A stretch of 64,000 nucleotides of DNA from Streptomyces sp. TSRI0107 (GTDB taxonomy: Bacteria > Actinomycetota > Actinomycetes > Streptomycetales > Streptomycetaceae), in assembly GCF_001905845.1 (NCBI RefSeq), contig NZ_LIVZ01000003.1, positions 434,001-498,000 of the forward strand, given 5' to 3'. How positions within the stretch are numbered: position 1 is the first letter of the stretch; each line of letters opens with the position of its first letter. Below the pieces are notes generated by a model. It was not told the origin of the DNA, made no database searches, and was given only the letters and a program-made list of their open reading frames with translations. Both the position numbers and the translations under genes were made by a program. This document shows, piece after piece, positions 8,328 through 17,933 of the stretch.

Positions 8328-9158
8328 GTGACCGAGAACCCGACCGCCACGGACGGCGTGGCCGATTCCCTGCGCGAGCGCATCAACACCTCCCAGCCGC
8401 ACACGGCCCGGATCTGGAACTACTGGCTGGGCGGCAAGGACAACTACGAGGTCGACCGGGCGGCCGGTGACCAGATCCGTCAACTGCACCCGGGCATCGG
8501 CGAGTACGCGCGGGCGGACCGGCTGTTCCTGGGGCGTGCCGTGCGGCATCTCGTCGAGGAGGTGGGCATCCGTCAGTTCCTGGACATCGGCACCGGCCTG
8601 CCGACCGCCGACAACACCCACGAGGTCGCCCAGCGCCTCGCCCCGGACGCGCGGATCGTCTACGTCGACAACGACCCGCTGGTCCTCGCCCACGCCCGCG
8701 CGCTGCTCACCAGCACGCCGGAGGGCCGTACCGCCTACCTGGACGAGGATCTGCGCAACGTGGACGCGATCCTCGAACACGCCGCGAAGACCCTGGACTT
8801 CAGCGAGCCGGTGGCGCTGATCCTGCTGGGCGTGGTCATCTTCATCGGCGACGACGAGGACCCGTACGGCCTGGTGCGGCGGCTGGTCGACCGGCTGCCG
8901 TCGGGCAGTCACCTGGTGCTGTCGCACACCATCACCTCGCCGTCGATGCCGGACGTGGACGAGGCCGTGAAGTTCTGGAACGAGCACGGCACCCCGAAGC
9001 TGACCCAGCGCACGCCCGAGGCCGTGACCCGCTTCTTCGACGGTCTGGAGCTGCTGGAGCCCGGCGTCGTGTCCTGCTCGCGCTGGCGCCCGCGGGACGC
9101 GGACGGGACCGAGCCGGAAGAGGTCGCGATGTTCGGCGGGGTGGCCCGCAAGAAGTGA
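8328..9158 (+). CDS. SAM-dependent methyltransferase (DUF574 type)
   Basis: About 276 residues. The N-terminal PHTARIWNYWLGGKDNYEVDR signature and the ADRLFLGRAVRHL helix identify the actinobacterial DUF574 S-adenosyl methyltransferase family. The SAM site follows (FLDIGTGLPTADNTHEVAQ, then RIVYVDNDPLVLAHA). The GTG at 8328 has AGGAG 8 nt upstream. The family is abundant in Streptomyces, with few known substrates. It is 49 bp downstream of the DUF3800 gene and could be co-transcribed. Confidence 0.9.
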   Translation: MTENPTATDGVADSLRERINTSQPHTARIWNYWLGGKDNYEVDRAAGDQIRQLHPGIGEYARADRLFLGRAVRHLVEEVGIRQFLDIGTGLPTADNTHEVAQRLAPDARIVYVDNDPLVLAHARALLTSTPEGRTAYLDEDLRNVDAILEHAAKTLDFSEPVALILLGVVIFIGDDEDPYGLVRRLVDRLPSGSHLVLSHTITSPSMPDVDEAVKFWNEHGTPKLTQRTPEAVTRFFDGLELLEPGVVSCSRWRPRDADGTEPEEVAMFGGVARKK

Positions 9159-9278
9159 CGCCGGCCCCCGCCCGGGGGTGAACGCGTCCGGCTCCCGGCA
9201 CGTATGCGAAGGAGGGCACTCGACTGCCGGAGGCCCCCGCGGTGTCGCCACCGCGCATTCGGGGTTCGGGAGCCATGC

Positions 9279-10604
9279 ATGAGGCACGTACGACGACGGA
9301 TCGTCCGGCGCGTCACCCGGCTGGCGGCCGTCGGCGGCCTGCTGCTCGGGGCGACGATGGTCACCCAGGCCGTGGCGAGCCCGCCGCCGAAGGACTCCGC
9401 GCCGGTCACCGGCGCGGACCTCGTGACCCGGCTCGGGGCGGAGCGTACGGCGGGCAGCTGGATCGGTGCCGACGGACGTCCGGTGGTCGCGGTCACCGAC
9501 CGGGACACGGCCGCCGAGGTGCGCCGGGCGGGCGCCGCGGCGAAGGTGGTGCCGCACAGTCTGAGCGAGCTGAAGTCGGCCACGGCGGCGCTGCGTTCGG
9601 CGCCGCGGGTGCCCGGCACGGCCTGGACGGTGGACTACCGGAAGAACGAGGTGGTGGTACGGGCCGACCGCACCGTCTCCGCCGCCGACTGGGCCCGCCT
9701 CACCGAGCTCGCGGCGGACATCGGCGGCTTCGTCCGCATGGAACGCACCACGGGCACGTTCACCACCAGGCTGAACGGGGCCCAGCCCATCCTGTCGACC
9801 GGCGGGCGCTGCTCGGCGGGCTTCAACGTGACCGACGGCCGGCGTGACTTCATCCTCACCGCCGGGCACTGCGGGCCCACCGGGTCCGTCTGGTTCGCCG
9901 ACGGCGAGGGGACCCGGGAGGTGGGGCGGACGGTCGCCGGGAGCTTTCCGGGCGCCGACTACTCGCTGGTGCGGTACGCGGGCGGCCGGGCGGGCGAGGG
10001 TGCCGACGTGGTGGCGGTCGGCGGCGGGCGGGGTGTGCGGATCACCGGGGTGGCCGATCCGGCCGTCGGACAGCGGGTGTTCCGCAGCGGCGCCACCACC
10101 GGGCTGCGCGACGGGCGGGTCACCGCGCTGGACGCGACGGTGAACTATCCCGAGGGCACGGTCACCGGCCTGATCGAGACGGACGTGTGCGCCGAGCCCG
10201 GGGACAGCGGCGGACCGCTGTTCGCCGAAGGGGTCGCCTTCGGGGTCACCTCGGGGGGCAGCGGGGACTGCCGCACCGGGGGTACGACGTTCTTCCAGCC
10301 GCTGACCAAGGCGCTGACCGCGCTCGATGTGCGGCTGATCACCGCCGAGGGGGCGGTCGGCGGGGAGTCGGCGGGGTCGTCGGGCTCCGCGGCGCAGAAC
10401 GCGATCGATCCCGGCGCTCCGGCTCCGGCGGCGGGCGGCGGGGAGGGCCCGTCCCTGTACGCGCGGCTGGCGGACCCGCAGAACGTCGGTCCGGGCCTGC
10501 TGATCGTCGCGGGGAGCCTGGTCGCGCTGGTGGCCACGCGGTGGATCCGCACGGAGCAGGACCGCAAGGCCTACCAGCGCCAGTACTCGGCGACCTGGGG
10601 ATGA
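9279..10604 (+). CDS. S1 (streptogrisin-like) serine protease with C-terminal membrane anchor
   Basis: About 441 residues. An Arg-rich start and hydrophobic stretch (RLAAVGGLLLGATMVTQAVA) form the signal peptide. An alpha-lytic-protease-type prodomain follows (to about 175), then the chymotrypsin-fold protease with His in TAGHC (about 195), Asp in GADYSLVRY (about 226) and Ser in EPGDSGG (about 309). After a Gly/Ala/Ser linker there is a hydrophobic segment (GLLIVAGSLVALVATRWI, about 406-423) and a short basic tail. That suggests anchoring to the membrane rather than full release, which is unusual for this family. The catalytic half is nearly identical over VNYPEGTVTGLI to the protease at 39766. 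Confidence 0.88.
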   Translation: MRHVRRRIVRRVTRLAAVGGLLLGATMVTQAVASPPPKDSAPVTGADLVTRLGAERTAGSWIGADGRPVVAVTDRDTAAEVRRAGAAAKVVPHSLSELKSATAALRSAPRVPGTAWTVDYRKNEVVVRADRTVSAADWARLTELAADIGGFVRMERTTGTFTTRLNGAQPILSTGGRCSAGFNVTDGRRDFILTAGHCGPTGSVWFADGEGTREVGRTVAGSFPGADYSLVRYAGGRAGEGADVVAVGGGRGVRITGVADPAVGQRVFRSGATTGLRDGRVTALDATVNYPEGTVTGLIETDVCAEPGDSGGPLFAEGVAFGVTSGGSGDCRTGGTTFFQPLTKALTALDVRLITAEGAVGGESAGSSGSAAQNAIDPGAPAPAAGGGEGPSLYARLADPQNVGPGLLIVAGSLVALVATRWIRTEQDRKAYQRQYSATWG

Positions 10605-10622
10605 TCCGAGGAGGGGGGTGGG

Positions 10623-10781
10623 TCAGGCCGAGGCGCGGTCGGCCCACTCCATCACGAGCCGCTGGTATTCCTCGCGCTGCTCGGTGTTCAGTGTCCCGCC
10701 CGCCCGGCGCCACAGGGCCCGGATCTCCTCGTTGATCTCCGCGGCCGATCGCTCGGAGGCGGTTTCAACAGTGGTGGACAT
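10623..10781 (-). CDS. small conserved-looking protein, function unknown
   Basis: 52 residues, acidic and probably helical: repeated Glu/Arg around EINEEIRALWRRAGG and EQREEYQRLVMEWADRA. No signal peptide, no Cys. The ATG at 10781 is the start that gives a compact helical protein; the open frame continues 28 codons upstream with unlike composition. It sits between the S1 protease and the L,D-transpeptidase. No function assigned. Confidence 0.6.
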   Translation of the reverse strand: MSTTVETASERSAAEINEEIRALWRRAGGTLNTEQREEYQRLVMEWADRASA

Positions 10782-10875
10782 GCTGTGAAGCATACGGTGC
10801 CTGACGTGAAGACCCTGTGAGTGAACAGGAACAAACACGGCATTCCGGACCGTGTCGCTGATCACTCCCCTCCGG

Positions 10876-11571
10876 TCAGGTGCCCGGCTTGCGGCCGTAC
10901 ACGTAGACGTCGTCGCCGTTCTTCAGCAGCGACCAGTACTTCTTCGCGTCGGTCTTGGTCATGTTGACGCAGCCGTGCGAACCCGGCGGGTTCCACATGC
11001 TGACGCCGACCGAGTGGAAGGCCTGGCCGCCGTCGAAGAACTGGGCGTAGGGCATCGGCACGTCGTAGATGGACGAGACGTGGTCGATGTTGCGCCAGTA
11101 GATCTTCTTCAGGCCGGTGCGCGTCTCGTAGCCGTCACGGCCGGTGCGGACGGGCACGGGGCCGTACACGAGTTTGCTGCCGTCCTGGATCCAGCTCAGC
11201 TGGAGGGTGAGGTTCACACAGGCGATGCGGCCCTTGTTCACCGGGCACTTGCCGTCCTTGTTGGGTTTGTTCCCGACGGCCTTCTGCTTGGTCATGAGGT
11301 CCATGACGCCCCAGGTGACCGGACCCGCGTAGCCGGCGTTCGGCTGGATGCCGTGCTTGGTCTGGAAGGCCTGGATCGCCTTGCAGTCGGCGGCGGACTG
11401 CCGCCCGTCGACCGGCCGGCCGAGGAACTTCTCCACCTGCTTCTGGTACGGCCCGGTCTGTGTCGTGCAGGTCGCGGCCTGCGCCGGAGCGGCGCCGAGC
11501 GCGAGTGTGAGCGGCGCCACCAGCGCGGTGGCTCCCAGGACGGCGGCGGCTCGTCTGCGTGTGTCCCCCAT
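10876..11571 (-). CDS. secreted L,D-transpeptidase with peptidoglycan-binding domain
   Basis: 231 residues. Signal peptide 1-33 (RRRAAAVLGATALVAPLTLAL, ending AQAA). Residues about 40-85 look like a peptidoglycan-binding domain (FLGRPVDGRQ... AIQAFQTKHGIQPNAGYAGP). The C-terminal half is a YkuD domain with the catalytic HSVGVSMWNPPGSHGCVNM motif (His, Ser-His-Gly-Cys). Such enzymes make 3-3 cross-links in peptidoglycan or attach proteins. The ATG at 11571 is used. The CCTTGTCC-type region just upstream is short of clear promoter elements. The next gene on the same strand (SDR) is about 100 bp upstream. Confidence 0.92.
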   Translation of the reverse strand: MGDTRRRAAAVLGATALVAPLTLALGAAPAQAATCTTQTGPYQKQVEKFLGRPVDGRQSAADCKAIQAFQTKHGIQPNAGYAGPVTWGVMDLMTKQKAVGNKPNKDGKCPVNKGRIACVNLTLQLSWIQDGSKLVYGPVPVRTGRDGYETRTGLKKIYWRNIDHVSSIYDVPMPYAQFFDGGQAFHSVGVSMWNPPGSHGCVNMTKTDAKKYWSLLKNGDDVYVYGRKPGT

Positions 11572-11672
11572 GGTCGTCCTTGCCCTTCGACAGCGATGGA
11601 TTCCGACCACGTAGACAGCCGCCGCGCCCGGATGGTTGCACGGGCTTGCGGAGAGACCGGGTGAGGAACGCC

Positions 11673-12590
11673 TCAGCGGTAGCCGGTGGTGTCCGCCGGC
11701 TTGCCCGGGTCCTGGACCTCGACGAGGTAGCGCCAGGCGTCGGGGCGGCTGCCGTCGAGGTCGGTGAAGCCGTACTCCCGTGCCAGGCCGCCGCTCGACA
11801 GGGAGGCCCCGTTGTGGCGGGACACGCCGGGGTCGGCGGCGAGGGCGGCGACGGCGCGGCCGACGTAGCGCGGGGTCTCGGAGATCGCGAAGTGCGGGAC
11901 CTCGCCGAGGGCGTCGCGCCAGTTGTCCTCGCGGACCCCGAAGTGCTCCAGCATGAGCTCCGAGCGGAGCCAGCCCGGGGTGAGGGCGAGGGCGGTGGCG
12001 CCGCGCGGGCCGAGTTCGTGGGCGAGGGAGAAGGCCATGCGCAGCACGGACGCCTTGGCGAGGTCGTAGAAGAAGTTCACCCGGTAGTTGTCGCGGTTGT
12101 ACTCGGCGGTGCCGTCGGTCACCTCGACGACCAGGCCGCCGGGCCGCCTCAGCAGGAGCGGCAGGGCGTGGTGGCTGGTGACGACGTGCGTCTCGATCGC
12201 CAGGCGGAGCAGCCGCAGCCCGTTGTCGAGGTCGTGCTCCCAGAGCGGCGTCTCCCACTCGAAGAGGGTCTCGCCGCCCCAGATGTCGTTGACCAGGACG
12301 TCGAGGCGGCCCTGTTCGCCGGCGATGCGGTCCACGAGCGACCGCACCTGCGCCGGGTCCAGGTGGTCGGTGGGGACGGCGATGCCCCGGCCGCCGGCCT
12401 CGGTGACGAGGTCGGCGGTGTCCTCGATGGTCTCGGGGCGGTCGTACTCCGAGCGCTGCGCGCGGGTGCTGCGCCCGGTGACGTACACCGTGGCGCCGGC
12501 CGCCCCGAGTTCCACGGCGATTCCCCGCCCGGCTCCCCGGGTCGCCCCGGCGACCAGGGCGATCTTGTCCTTCAGTGGCTGTTCCGGCAT
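11673..12590 (-). CDS. short-chain dehydrogenase/reductase
   Basis: 305 residues. Classical SDR fold: nucleotide-binding GATRGAGRGIA at the N-terminus, YVTGRSTRAQ, acidic DHLDPAQVRSL, VNDIWGG (replacing the usual NNAG) and the catalytic YxxxK as YDLAK. The usual catalytic Ser strand reads VEVTDGT, so Thr may replace it. The C-terminus (LAREYGFTDLDGSRPDAWRYL) is typical of a widespread actinobacterial SDR subgroup of unknown substrate. It lies downstream of the formaldehyde-detoxification pair on the same strand, with a gap of about 125 bp, so co-regulation is possible but not shown. Confidence 0.86.
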   Translation of the reverse strand: MPEQPLKDKIALVAGATRGAGRGIAVELGAAGATVYVTGRSTRAQRSEYDRPETIEDTADLVTEAGGRGIAVPTDHLDPAQVRSLVDRIAGEQGRLDVLVNDIWGGETLFEWETPLWEHDLDNGLRLLRLAIETHVVTSHHALPLLLRRPGGLVVEVTDGTAEYNRDNYRVNFFYDLAKASVLRMAFSLAHELGPRGATALALTPGWLRSELMLEHFGVREDNWRDALGEVPHFAISETPRYVGRAVAALAADPGVSRHNGASLSSGGLAREYGFTDLDGSRPDAWRYLVEVQDPGKPADTTGYR

Positions 12591-12714
12591 GTCGGGCCTT
12601 CCGTCGTCCTCGTGGTCGCTTCGAGGGTGCCTGGTAAGCCGGACGTCTTCTGTCGTCTTTTCCGTCGCCTTCGCTCGGGATCACCCGGTCGCGGGCCGTC
12701 CAGCGGCCCCACGC

Positions 12715-13350
12715 TCAGTGGCCGCGCGCGATCCACTCCTCCAGGTGCGGGGCCTCCGCGCCGATGGTCGTGGCGTCGCCGTGGCCGGTGAGGACCTTCG
12801 TCTCGGGCGGGAGACCGAGCAGCTTGTCGCGGATGGAGTCGATGATGGTCGGGAAGTGCGAGTACGAGCGGCCGGTGGCTCCGGGGCCGCCCTGGAAGAG
12901 GGTGTCGCCGGTGAAGACGGCGCCGAGTCCGGGGTCGTACAGGCAGATCGCGCCGGGGGCGTGCCCCGGGGTGTGCAGGACGGTCAGATCGGCGCCGGCG
13001 GCCTCGAGCACCAGGCCGTCGCGCAGCCACGCGTCGGGTTCGCGCTCCGGGTGGGTCTGCTTCCACAGCGGCAGGTCGTCGCGGTGCAGCCAGATGAGCG
13101 CGCCGGTGCGGTCGGCGAGGGCGGGCGCCGCGCCGATGTGGTCGTTGTGGGCGTGGGTGCACACGATGGCGGTCAGCCGGCGGTCGCCGACGGCCTCGGC
13201 GATGGCGTCGGCGTCGTGGGCGGCGTCGATGACGACGACCTCGTGGTCGTCGCCGACGAGCCACACGTTGTTCTCGACGTCCCAGGTGCCGCCGTCGAGG
13301 CTGAACCGGCCGCTGGTGACGAGGCGTTCGATGCGGGCGGGGGCCGTCAT
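12715..13350 (-). CDS. metallo-beta-lactamase-fold hydrolase, partner of the mycothiol formaldehyde dehydrogenase
   Basis: 211 residues with the MBL metal motif THAHNDHIG, a later His in HTPGHAPG, Asp in FTGDTLF and a final His in TGHGDATT. In actinobacteria this gene type is a stable neighbour of S-(hydroxymethyl)mycothiol dehydrogenase and is thought to hydrolyse a mycothiol thioester such as S-formylmycothiol (inference from context). Its start codon overlaps the dehydrogenase stop by one base (ATGA-type junction at 13350), so translation is probably coupled. Confidence 0.88.
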   Translation of the reverse strand: MTAPARIERLVTSGRFSLDGGTWDVENNVWLVGDDHEVVVIDAAHDADAIAEAVGDRRLTAIVCTHAHNDHIGAAPALADRTGALIWLHRDDLPLWKQTHPEREPDAWLRDGLVLEAAGADLTVLHTPGHAPGAICLYDPGLGAVFTGDTLFQGGPGATGRSYSHFPTIIDSIRDKLLGLPPETKVLTGHGDATTIGAEAPHLEEWIARGH

Positions 13351-14438
13351 CACAGCATCACCACCGAGCGCAGGACGTCGCCCTGGTGCATCCGCTCGAA
13401 GGCCTTCTCGACCTCGTCGAGCGCGATGGTCTCCGTCACGAACGCCCCGAGGTCCAGGCGTCCCTGCAGGTGCAGGTCGATGAGCATGGGGAAGTCCCGG
13501 GAGGGCAGACAGTCGCCGTACCAGGAGGATTTCAGCGCGCCGCCGCGGCCGAAGACGTCCAGCAGCGGCAGTTCGAGCTTCATCTCCGGGGTGGGGACGC
13601 CGACGAGGACGACCGTGCCGGCGAGGTCGCGGGCGTAGAAGGCCTGGGTGTAGGTCTCCGGGCGGCCGACCGCCTCGATGACGACGTCGGCGCCGAAGCC
13701 GCCGGTGAGTTCGCGGATCGCCTCGACCGGGTCGGTCTCCCGGGAGTTGACGCTGTGGGTGGCGCCCATGGTGCGGGCGGTGGCGAGCTTGCGGTCGTCG
13801 ATGTCGACGGCGATGATCCGCGCCGCGCCGGCCAGCCGCGACCCGGCGATCGCCGCGTCGCCGACTCCGCCGCAGCCGATCACGGCGACCGTGTCGCCCC
13901 GGCCGACATTGCCGGTGTTGATCGCGGCGCCGATGCCGGCCATCACGCCGCAGCCCAGCAGTCCGGCCACCTGCGGGGCGACCGCCGGGTCGACCTTGGT
14001 GCACTGTCCGGCCGCGACCAGCGTCTTCTCGGCGAAGGCGCCGATGCCGAGGGCCGGGGACAGTTCCTGCCCGGTGGCGGCGAGGGTCATCTTCTGGCCG
14101 GCGTTGTGGGTGTCGAAGCAGTACCAGGGGCGTCCGCGCAGACAGGCCCGGCACCGCCCGCACACGGCCCGCCAGTTGAGGACGACGAAGTCGCCGGGCG
14201 CCACCTCGGTGACCCCGTCGCCGACCGCCTCCACCACGCCGGCGGCCTCGTGGCCGAGCAGGAAGGGGAACTCGTCGGTGATGCCGCCCTGCTTGTAGTG
14301 CAGGTCGGTGTGGCAGACCCCGCAGGCCTGCACGCGCACCACGGCCTCGCCCGGTCCGGGATCGGGTACGACGATCGTCTCCACCCGCACCGGCTCGTCC
14401 TTGCCCGGTGCGATCACGCCGCGCACTTCCTGCGCCAT
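13350..14438 (-). CDS. mscR: S-(hydroxymethyl)mycothiol dehydrogenase
   Basis: 362-residue zinc-dependent medium-chain dehydrogenase. Catalytic zinc ligands are in [11 protein letters not shown] and GHEAAGVV. The structural zinc loop is [17 protein letters not shown], and the Rossmann motif is [12 protein letters not shown] followed by Asp in AVDIDDRK. Length, the FDTHNA segment and the adjacent MBL hydrolase fit the mycothiol-dependent formaldehyde dehydrogenase (MscR/AdhE2 type), which oxidises the formaldehyde-mycothiol adduct with NAD and can also reduce S-nitrosomycothiol. The ATG at 14438 follows a purine-rich stretch. First gene of a two-gene operon. Confidence 0.92.
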   Translation of the reverse strand: MAQEVRGVIAPGKDEPVRVETIVVPDPGPGEAVVRVQACGVCHTDLHYKQGGITDEFPFLLGHEAAGVVEAVGDGVTEVAPGDFVVLNWRAVCGRCRACLRGRPWYCFDTHNAGQKMTLAATGQELSPALGIGAFAEKTLVAAGQCTKVDPAVAPQVAGLLGCGVMAGIGAAINTGNVGRGDTVAVIGCGGVGDAAIAGSRLAGAARIIAVDIDDRKLATARTMGATHSVNSRETDPVEAIRELTGGFGADVVIEAVGRPETYTQAFYARDLAGTVVLVGVPTPEMKLELPLLDVFGRGGALKSSWYGDCLPSRDFPMLIDLHLQGRLDLGAFVTETIALDEVEKAFERMHQGDVLRSVVML

Positions 14439-14638
14439 GGTGCCTGGTCCCTTCCGTCGGCGGGTGTCCGTACCTGTGACGACCCTACGGCCGACTGATC
14501 GGTAAGGGCGCGTCCGGCGAGCGTGTGGAGCGGTTTCCGGCCACGGCGGGACGGCCGCCGGGACGTCCGGGGACGCCGCCCGGGCGCCTGCGCCTGCGTC
14601 CTGCGCCCGTGCCCGCGTTCCGCGCCCGTCGCCTCAGA

Positions 14639-14697
14639 TACCCCCGGGGGTACTTCTGCTACGGTGGTGAACAGACCGACGGATACCCCCGGGGGTA
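14639..14697. promoter_or_regulatory. two CstR/CsoR-type operators
   Basis: Two perfect 14-bp palindromes, TACCCCCGGGGGTA, at 14639-14652 and 14684-14697, centres 45 bp apart. They lie 50-110 bp before the persulfide dioxygenase gene. A third, imperfect copy is at 17200-17213. The G/C-block-with-TA-edges pattern is the usual CsoR-family site, and a CsoR-family repressor is encoded at 16898. The rest of the 309-bp gap 14439-14747 shows no other feature I can support. Confidence 0.85.
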
Positions 14698-14747
14698 ATT
14701 CTCCGGGCCACCGGGATCCGGGTTCCCACCAGGAGAGGAGTGCTGCC

Positions 14748-16145
14748 GTGTACTTCGTCGACACCATCGACGTGCCCGGACTGGGCAACCGCGGCTATCT
14801 GGCGGGCGGCGCCCACCGCGCCGTCGTGATCGATCCGCCGCGTGACGTCGACCGGGTGATCACCGCGGCGGCGGCGCGGGGTGTACGCGTCACCCATGTC
14901 GTCGAGACCCACGTCCACAACGACTATGTGACCGGGGGCCTGGAACTGGCCCGGCTCACCGGCGCGGAGTACCTGGTGCCCGCGGAGGCGCGGGTCGCCT
15001 ACGAGCGGGTGCCGGTCGCCGACGGGGACCGTACGCCGATCGAGGACGGGCTGGTGCTGCGCGCCCTCGCCACGCCCGGCCACACCCCGCACCACACCTC
15101 GTACGTCCTGGAGGACGGCGGACGCGCGGTGGCGGTGTTCACCGGCGGTTCGCTGCTGATCGGCACCGTGGGGCGGCCCGACCTGGTGGAGCCCCGGCTG
15201 ACCGAGCGGCTGGCGCGCGCCCAGCACGGCTCCGCGCACCGGCTCGCCGCCGAGCTGCCGGACGACACCGCGGTGCTGCCCACGCACGGCTTCGGCAGCT
15301 TCTGCTCCGCGGGTACGGCCGCCGGCGACGGGACGACGATCGGCCGGGAGCGCACCGTCAACGAGGCTCTGGTGAAGGACGTCGACACCTTCGTCGCCGA
15401 CCTGCTCGCCGCGCTGGACGACGTGCCCGCCTATTACGCGCACATGGGCCCGGCCAACGCCGCGGGCCCCGCTCCCGTGGACCTCACCCCGCCGCGCCGG
15501 GCCGACGCCGAGGAGATCGCGGCGCGGCTGGCCGACGGGGAGTGGGTGGTCGACCTGCGGGACCGGATCGCGTTCGCCGCCGGGCATGTCGCCGGGGCGC
15601 TGAACTTCGAGGCCGAGGGCCGGCTCGCCACCTATCTGGCCTGGCTGCTGCCGTGGGGCAAGCCCGTCACGCTGCTCGCCGACTCGCCGGAGCGGCTGGC
15701 CGACGCGCAGCGGGAACTCGTGCGGGTCGGCATCGACCGTCCGGCCGCCGCGGCGACCGGCGCCCCCGCCGACTGGCTGCGGCCGGGTGAGACGCCGCGC
15801 GCGTTCCGCAGAGCGACCTTCGCGGACCTGGCGGCACGGTCCTCGGCGGAGGAGGCCGCACCGGTCGTCGTACTCGACGTGCGGCGGGACTCGGAACGGG
15901 CCCGGGAACACCTCGCGGGCTCGCTGCACATCCCCCTCCACCTGCTCCGGGACCGGCTGGCCGAGGTGCCGCAGGACAGCACGGTGTGGGTGCACTGCGC
16001 GGGCGGGATGCGAGCGGCGATCGCGGCGTCGGTCCTCGACGCGGCGGGGCGTGACGTGGTCGCCGTCGACGACGGGTTCGACTCGGCGCGGGCGGCCGGG
16101 CTGCCGCCGGCCCGCATACCCGACGAGCAGTCGTCGCCGACGTGA
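14748..16145 (+). CDS. persulfide dioxygenase-rhodanese fusion (CstB-like)
   Basis: 465 residues. The N-terminal metallo-beta-lactamase domain (1-235) has ETHVHNDYVTG (H55, H57, D59), ATPGHTPHH and VLPTHGFGSFC, the pattern of ETHE1-type iron persulfide dioxygenases. Two rhodanese domains follow. The first (about 265-345) has LLADSPERLA in place of the active loop, so no Cys: inactive. The second has the Cys loop HCAGGMRAA (C417) and should be active. The enzyme oxidises low-molecular-weight persulfide to sulfite and can form thiosulfate. GTG start with AGGAGAGGAG upstream. The stop overlaps the TauE start (GTGA). Two operators sit in its promoter region. Confidence 0.9.
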   Translation: MYFVDTIDVPGLGNRGYLAGGAHRAVVIDPPRDVDRVITAAAARGVRVTHVVETHVHNDYVTGGLELARLTGAEYLVPAEARVAYERVPVADGDRTPIEDGLVLRALATPGHTPHHTSYVLEDGGRAVAVFTGGSLLIGTVGRPDLVEPRLTERLARAQHGSAHRLAAELPDDTAVLPTHGFGSFCSAGTAAGDGTTIGRERTVNEALVKDVDTFVADLLAALDDVPAYYAHMGPANAAGPAPVDLTPPRRADAEEIAARLADGEWVVDLRDRIAFAAGHVAGALNFEAEGRLATYLAWLLPWGKPVTLLADSPERLADAQRELVRVGIDRPAAAATGAPADWLRPGETPRAFRRATFADLAARSSAEEAAPVVVLDVRRDSERAREHLAGSLHIPLHLLRDRLAEVPQDSTVWVHCAGGMRAAIAASVLDAAGRDVVAVDDGFDSARAAGLPPARIPDEQSSPT

Positions 16146-16891
16146 GCGCCGCGCTGCTCGCCCTGGTCGCGGGGGCCTTCACCGGTCTCGCGCTGGGCGC
16201 CCTGGGTGGCGGCGGCAGTGTGCTGGCCGTGCCCGCCCTGATCTATCTGGTCGGCCTGTCCCCGGCCGCGGCCGCCACCGCGAGCCTGGTCGTGGTCACC
16301 CTCACCTCGGCCACCGCGCTGTCCGGGCATGCCCGCCAGGGCACCGTCCGGTGGCGGGAGGGCGTCCTGTTCGCCGCGGCCGGCGTGGTGCCGGCGGCGC
16401 TCGGCGGGGTGGTCTCCGCGCGGCTGCCGGCGGCGCTGCTGACCGGCGCCTTCGCCGTGGTCGCCGCCCTGGCCGCGGTGCGGATGCTGCGCCCGTCGGC
16501 CGCGTCGTCCGGCGACGCGGCGGCGGTGCGCGCCGGCCGGGTCGGCGCCGCCGGGGCCGGGCTGGGCGCGGTCACCGGTGTGCTGGGTGTGGGCGGGGGG
16601 TTTCTCGCCGTACCGGCGCTGGTGCACGTGGCCGGGCTCAGGATGCGCGCGGCCGTGGGCACGAGCCTGCTCGTGATCACGCTGAACGCGCTGGTCGCGC
16701 TGGCGGCCCGGGCGGATTCGGCGGTGACCGTCGACTGGGCGGCCGTCGCCCCGTTCGCCGCGGCGGCGGTGCTCGGCTCCTGGGACGGCAGACGCCTCGC
16801 GGCCCGCGTCCCGGCGGGCACACTCCAGCGGGTCTTCGCCTGGGCGCTGCTGGGTGTGGCCGCCTTCATGCTGGCGGACACGGTCCTCTGA
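16142..16891 (+). CDS. TauE/SafE-family sulfite/sulfonate exporter
   Basis: 249 residues, almost all hydrophobic, with seven to eight predicted membrane segments and the two Gly-rich repeats of the family (GALGGGGSVLAVPALIYLVG near the start and VLGVGGGFLAVPALVHVAGL in the middle). Family members export sulfite, sulfonates or related anions. Its position directly after the persulfide dioxygenase, with a 4-bp GTGA overlap, suggests it removes the sulfite that enzyme makes. Convergent with the CstR-like gene (6 bp between stops). Confidence 0.9.
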   Translation: MSAALLALVAGAFTGLALGALGGGGSVLAVPALIYLVGLSPAAAATASLVVVTLTSATALSGHARQGTVRWREGVLFAAAGVVPAALGGVVSARLPAALLTGAFAVVAALAAVRMLRPSAASSGDAAAVRAGRVGAAGAGLGAVTGVLGVGGGFLAVPALVHVAGLRMRAAVGTSLLVITLNALVALAARADSAVTVDWAAVAPFAAAAVLGSWDGRRLAARVPAGTLQRVFAWALLGVAAFMLADTVL

Positions 16892-16897
16892 GCGGGC

Positions 16898-17194
<297 letters not shown>

Positions 17195-17199
17195 TCACA

Positions 17200-17213
17200 T
17201 ACCCTTGGGGGTA
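17200..17213. promoter_or_regulatory. third CstR-type operator, imperfect
   Basis: TACCCTTGGGGGTA lies between the divergent repressor and rhodanese starts and matches the two perfect copies at 14639-14697 in 12 of 14 positions. It could serve both genes: autoregulation and control of the rhodanese. Confidence 0.78.
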
Positions 17214-17258
17214 TTTTACTCCCCCTCGGGCCATACCTCGGAAGGTAGTCACCTCACC

Positions 17259-17834
17259 ATGTCCACGTCCCGTACCCCGCACGCCCTCGACGTCGACGAA
17301 GCGCTCGCCCGCCTCGCCGAACTGACCGTCATCGACGTCCGCACCCCCGGCGAATACGCCTCCGGTCACCTCCCCGGCGCCCTCAACCTCCCCCTGGACC
17401 AGCTGGACCGGGCCGTGCCCGTGCTGCGCGAGGCGCGCGGCGCGCTGCTGGTGGTCTGCGCCTCCGGAAACCGCTCCCGCACCGCCTGCGCGACCCTCGC
17501 CGAGCACGGCGTCGACGCCGCGACACTGACCGGCGGCACCCACGGCTGGGCGGAGCGCGGGCATCCCCTGGAGCGCGCCGACGGTCCCGCGCGCTCCACG
17601 TGGTCGATGGAACGGCAGGTCCGCTGCGCGGCGGGCGCCCTCGTCCTGACGGGCCTGACCCTCGGACGGCGGCACCCGGCCCTGCGGCTGCTCTCCGCCG
17701 GCGTCGCGGGCGGCCTGGTCTTCTCCGCGCTCACCGACACCTGCGGAATGGCCGCCCTGCTCGCCAGGCTCCCCCACAACCGGCCGCGCCCCGCCGACCT
17801 CGACGCCACCCTGGCGGCACTCGCCGCACGCTAG
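17259..17834 (+). CDS. membrane-anchored rhodanese (YgaP-like)
   Basis: 191 residues. An N-terminal single rhodanese domain (LTVIDVRTPGEYASGHLPGA) has the active-site Cys in VCASGNRSRTA (C67). The C-terminal part (about 108-170) has two hydrophobic segments, GALVLTGLTLG and LLSAGVAGGLVFSALTDTCGM, as in the DUF2892 membrane domain of YgaP. It would move sulfane sulfur at the membrane. ATG 17259 with GGAAGG upstream. It shares the intergenic operator with the divergent CstR-like gene, so it probably belongs to the same persulfide response. Confidence 0.88.
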   Translation: MSTSRTPHALDVDEALARLAELTVIDVRTPGEYASGHLPGALNLPLDQLDRAVPVLREARGALLVVCASGNRSRTACATLAEHGVDAATLTGGTHGWAERGHPLERADGPARSTWSMERQVRCAAGALVLTGLTLGRRHPALRLLSAGVAGGLVFSALTDTCGMAALLARLPHNRPRPADLDATLAALAAR

Positions 17835-17933
17835 CGGCGGTTGGGCACCGCTCGAATCAGTTCATCGGTTGAGGTTGCCAGGCTCCGACGGCACGACGCG
17901 GTACAACACGGGGGCACCTTGAGGAGGGATCAG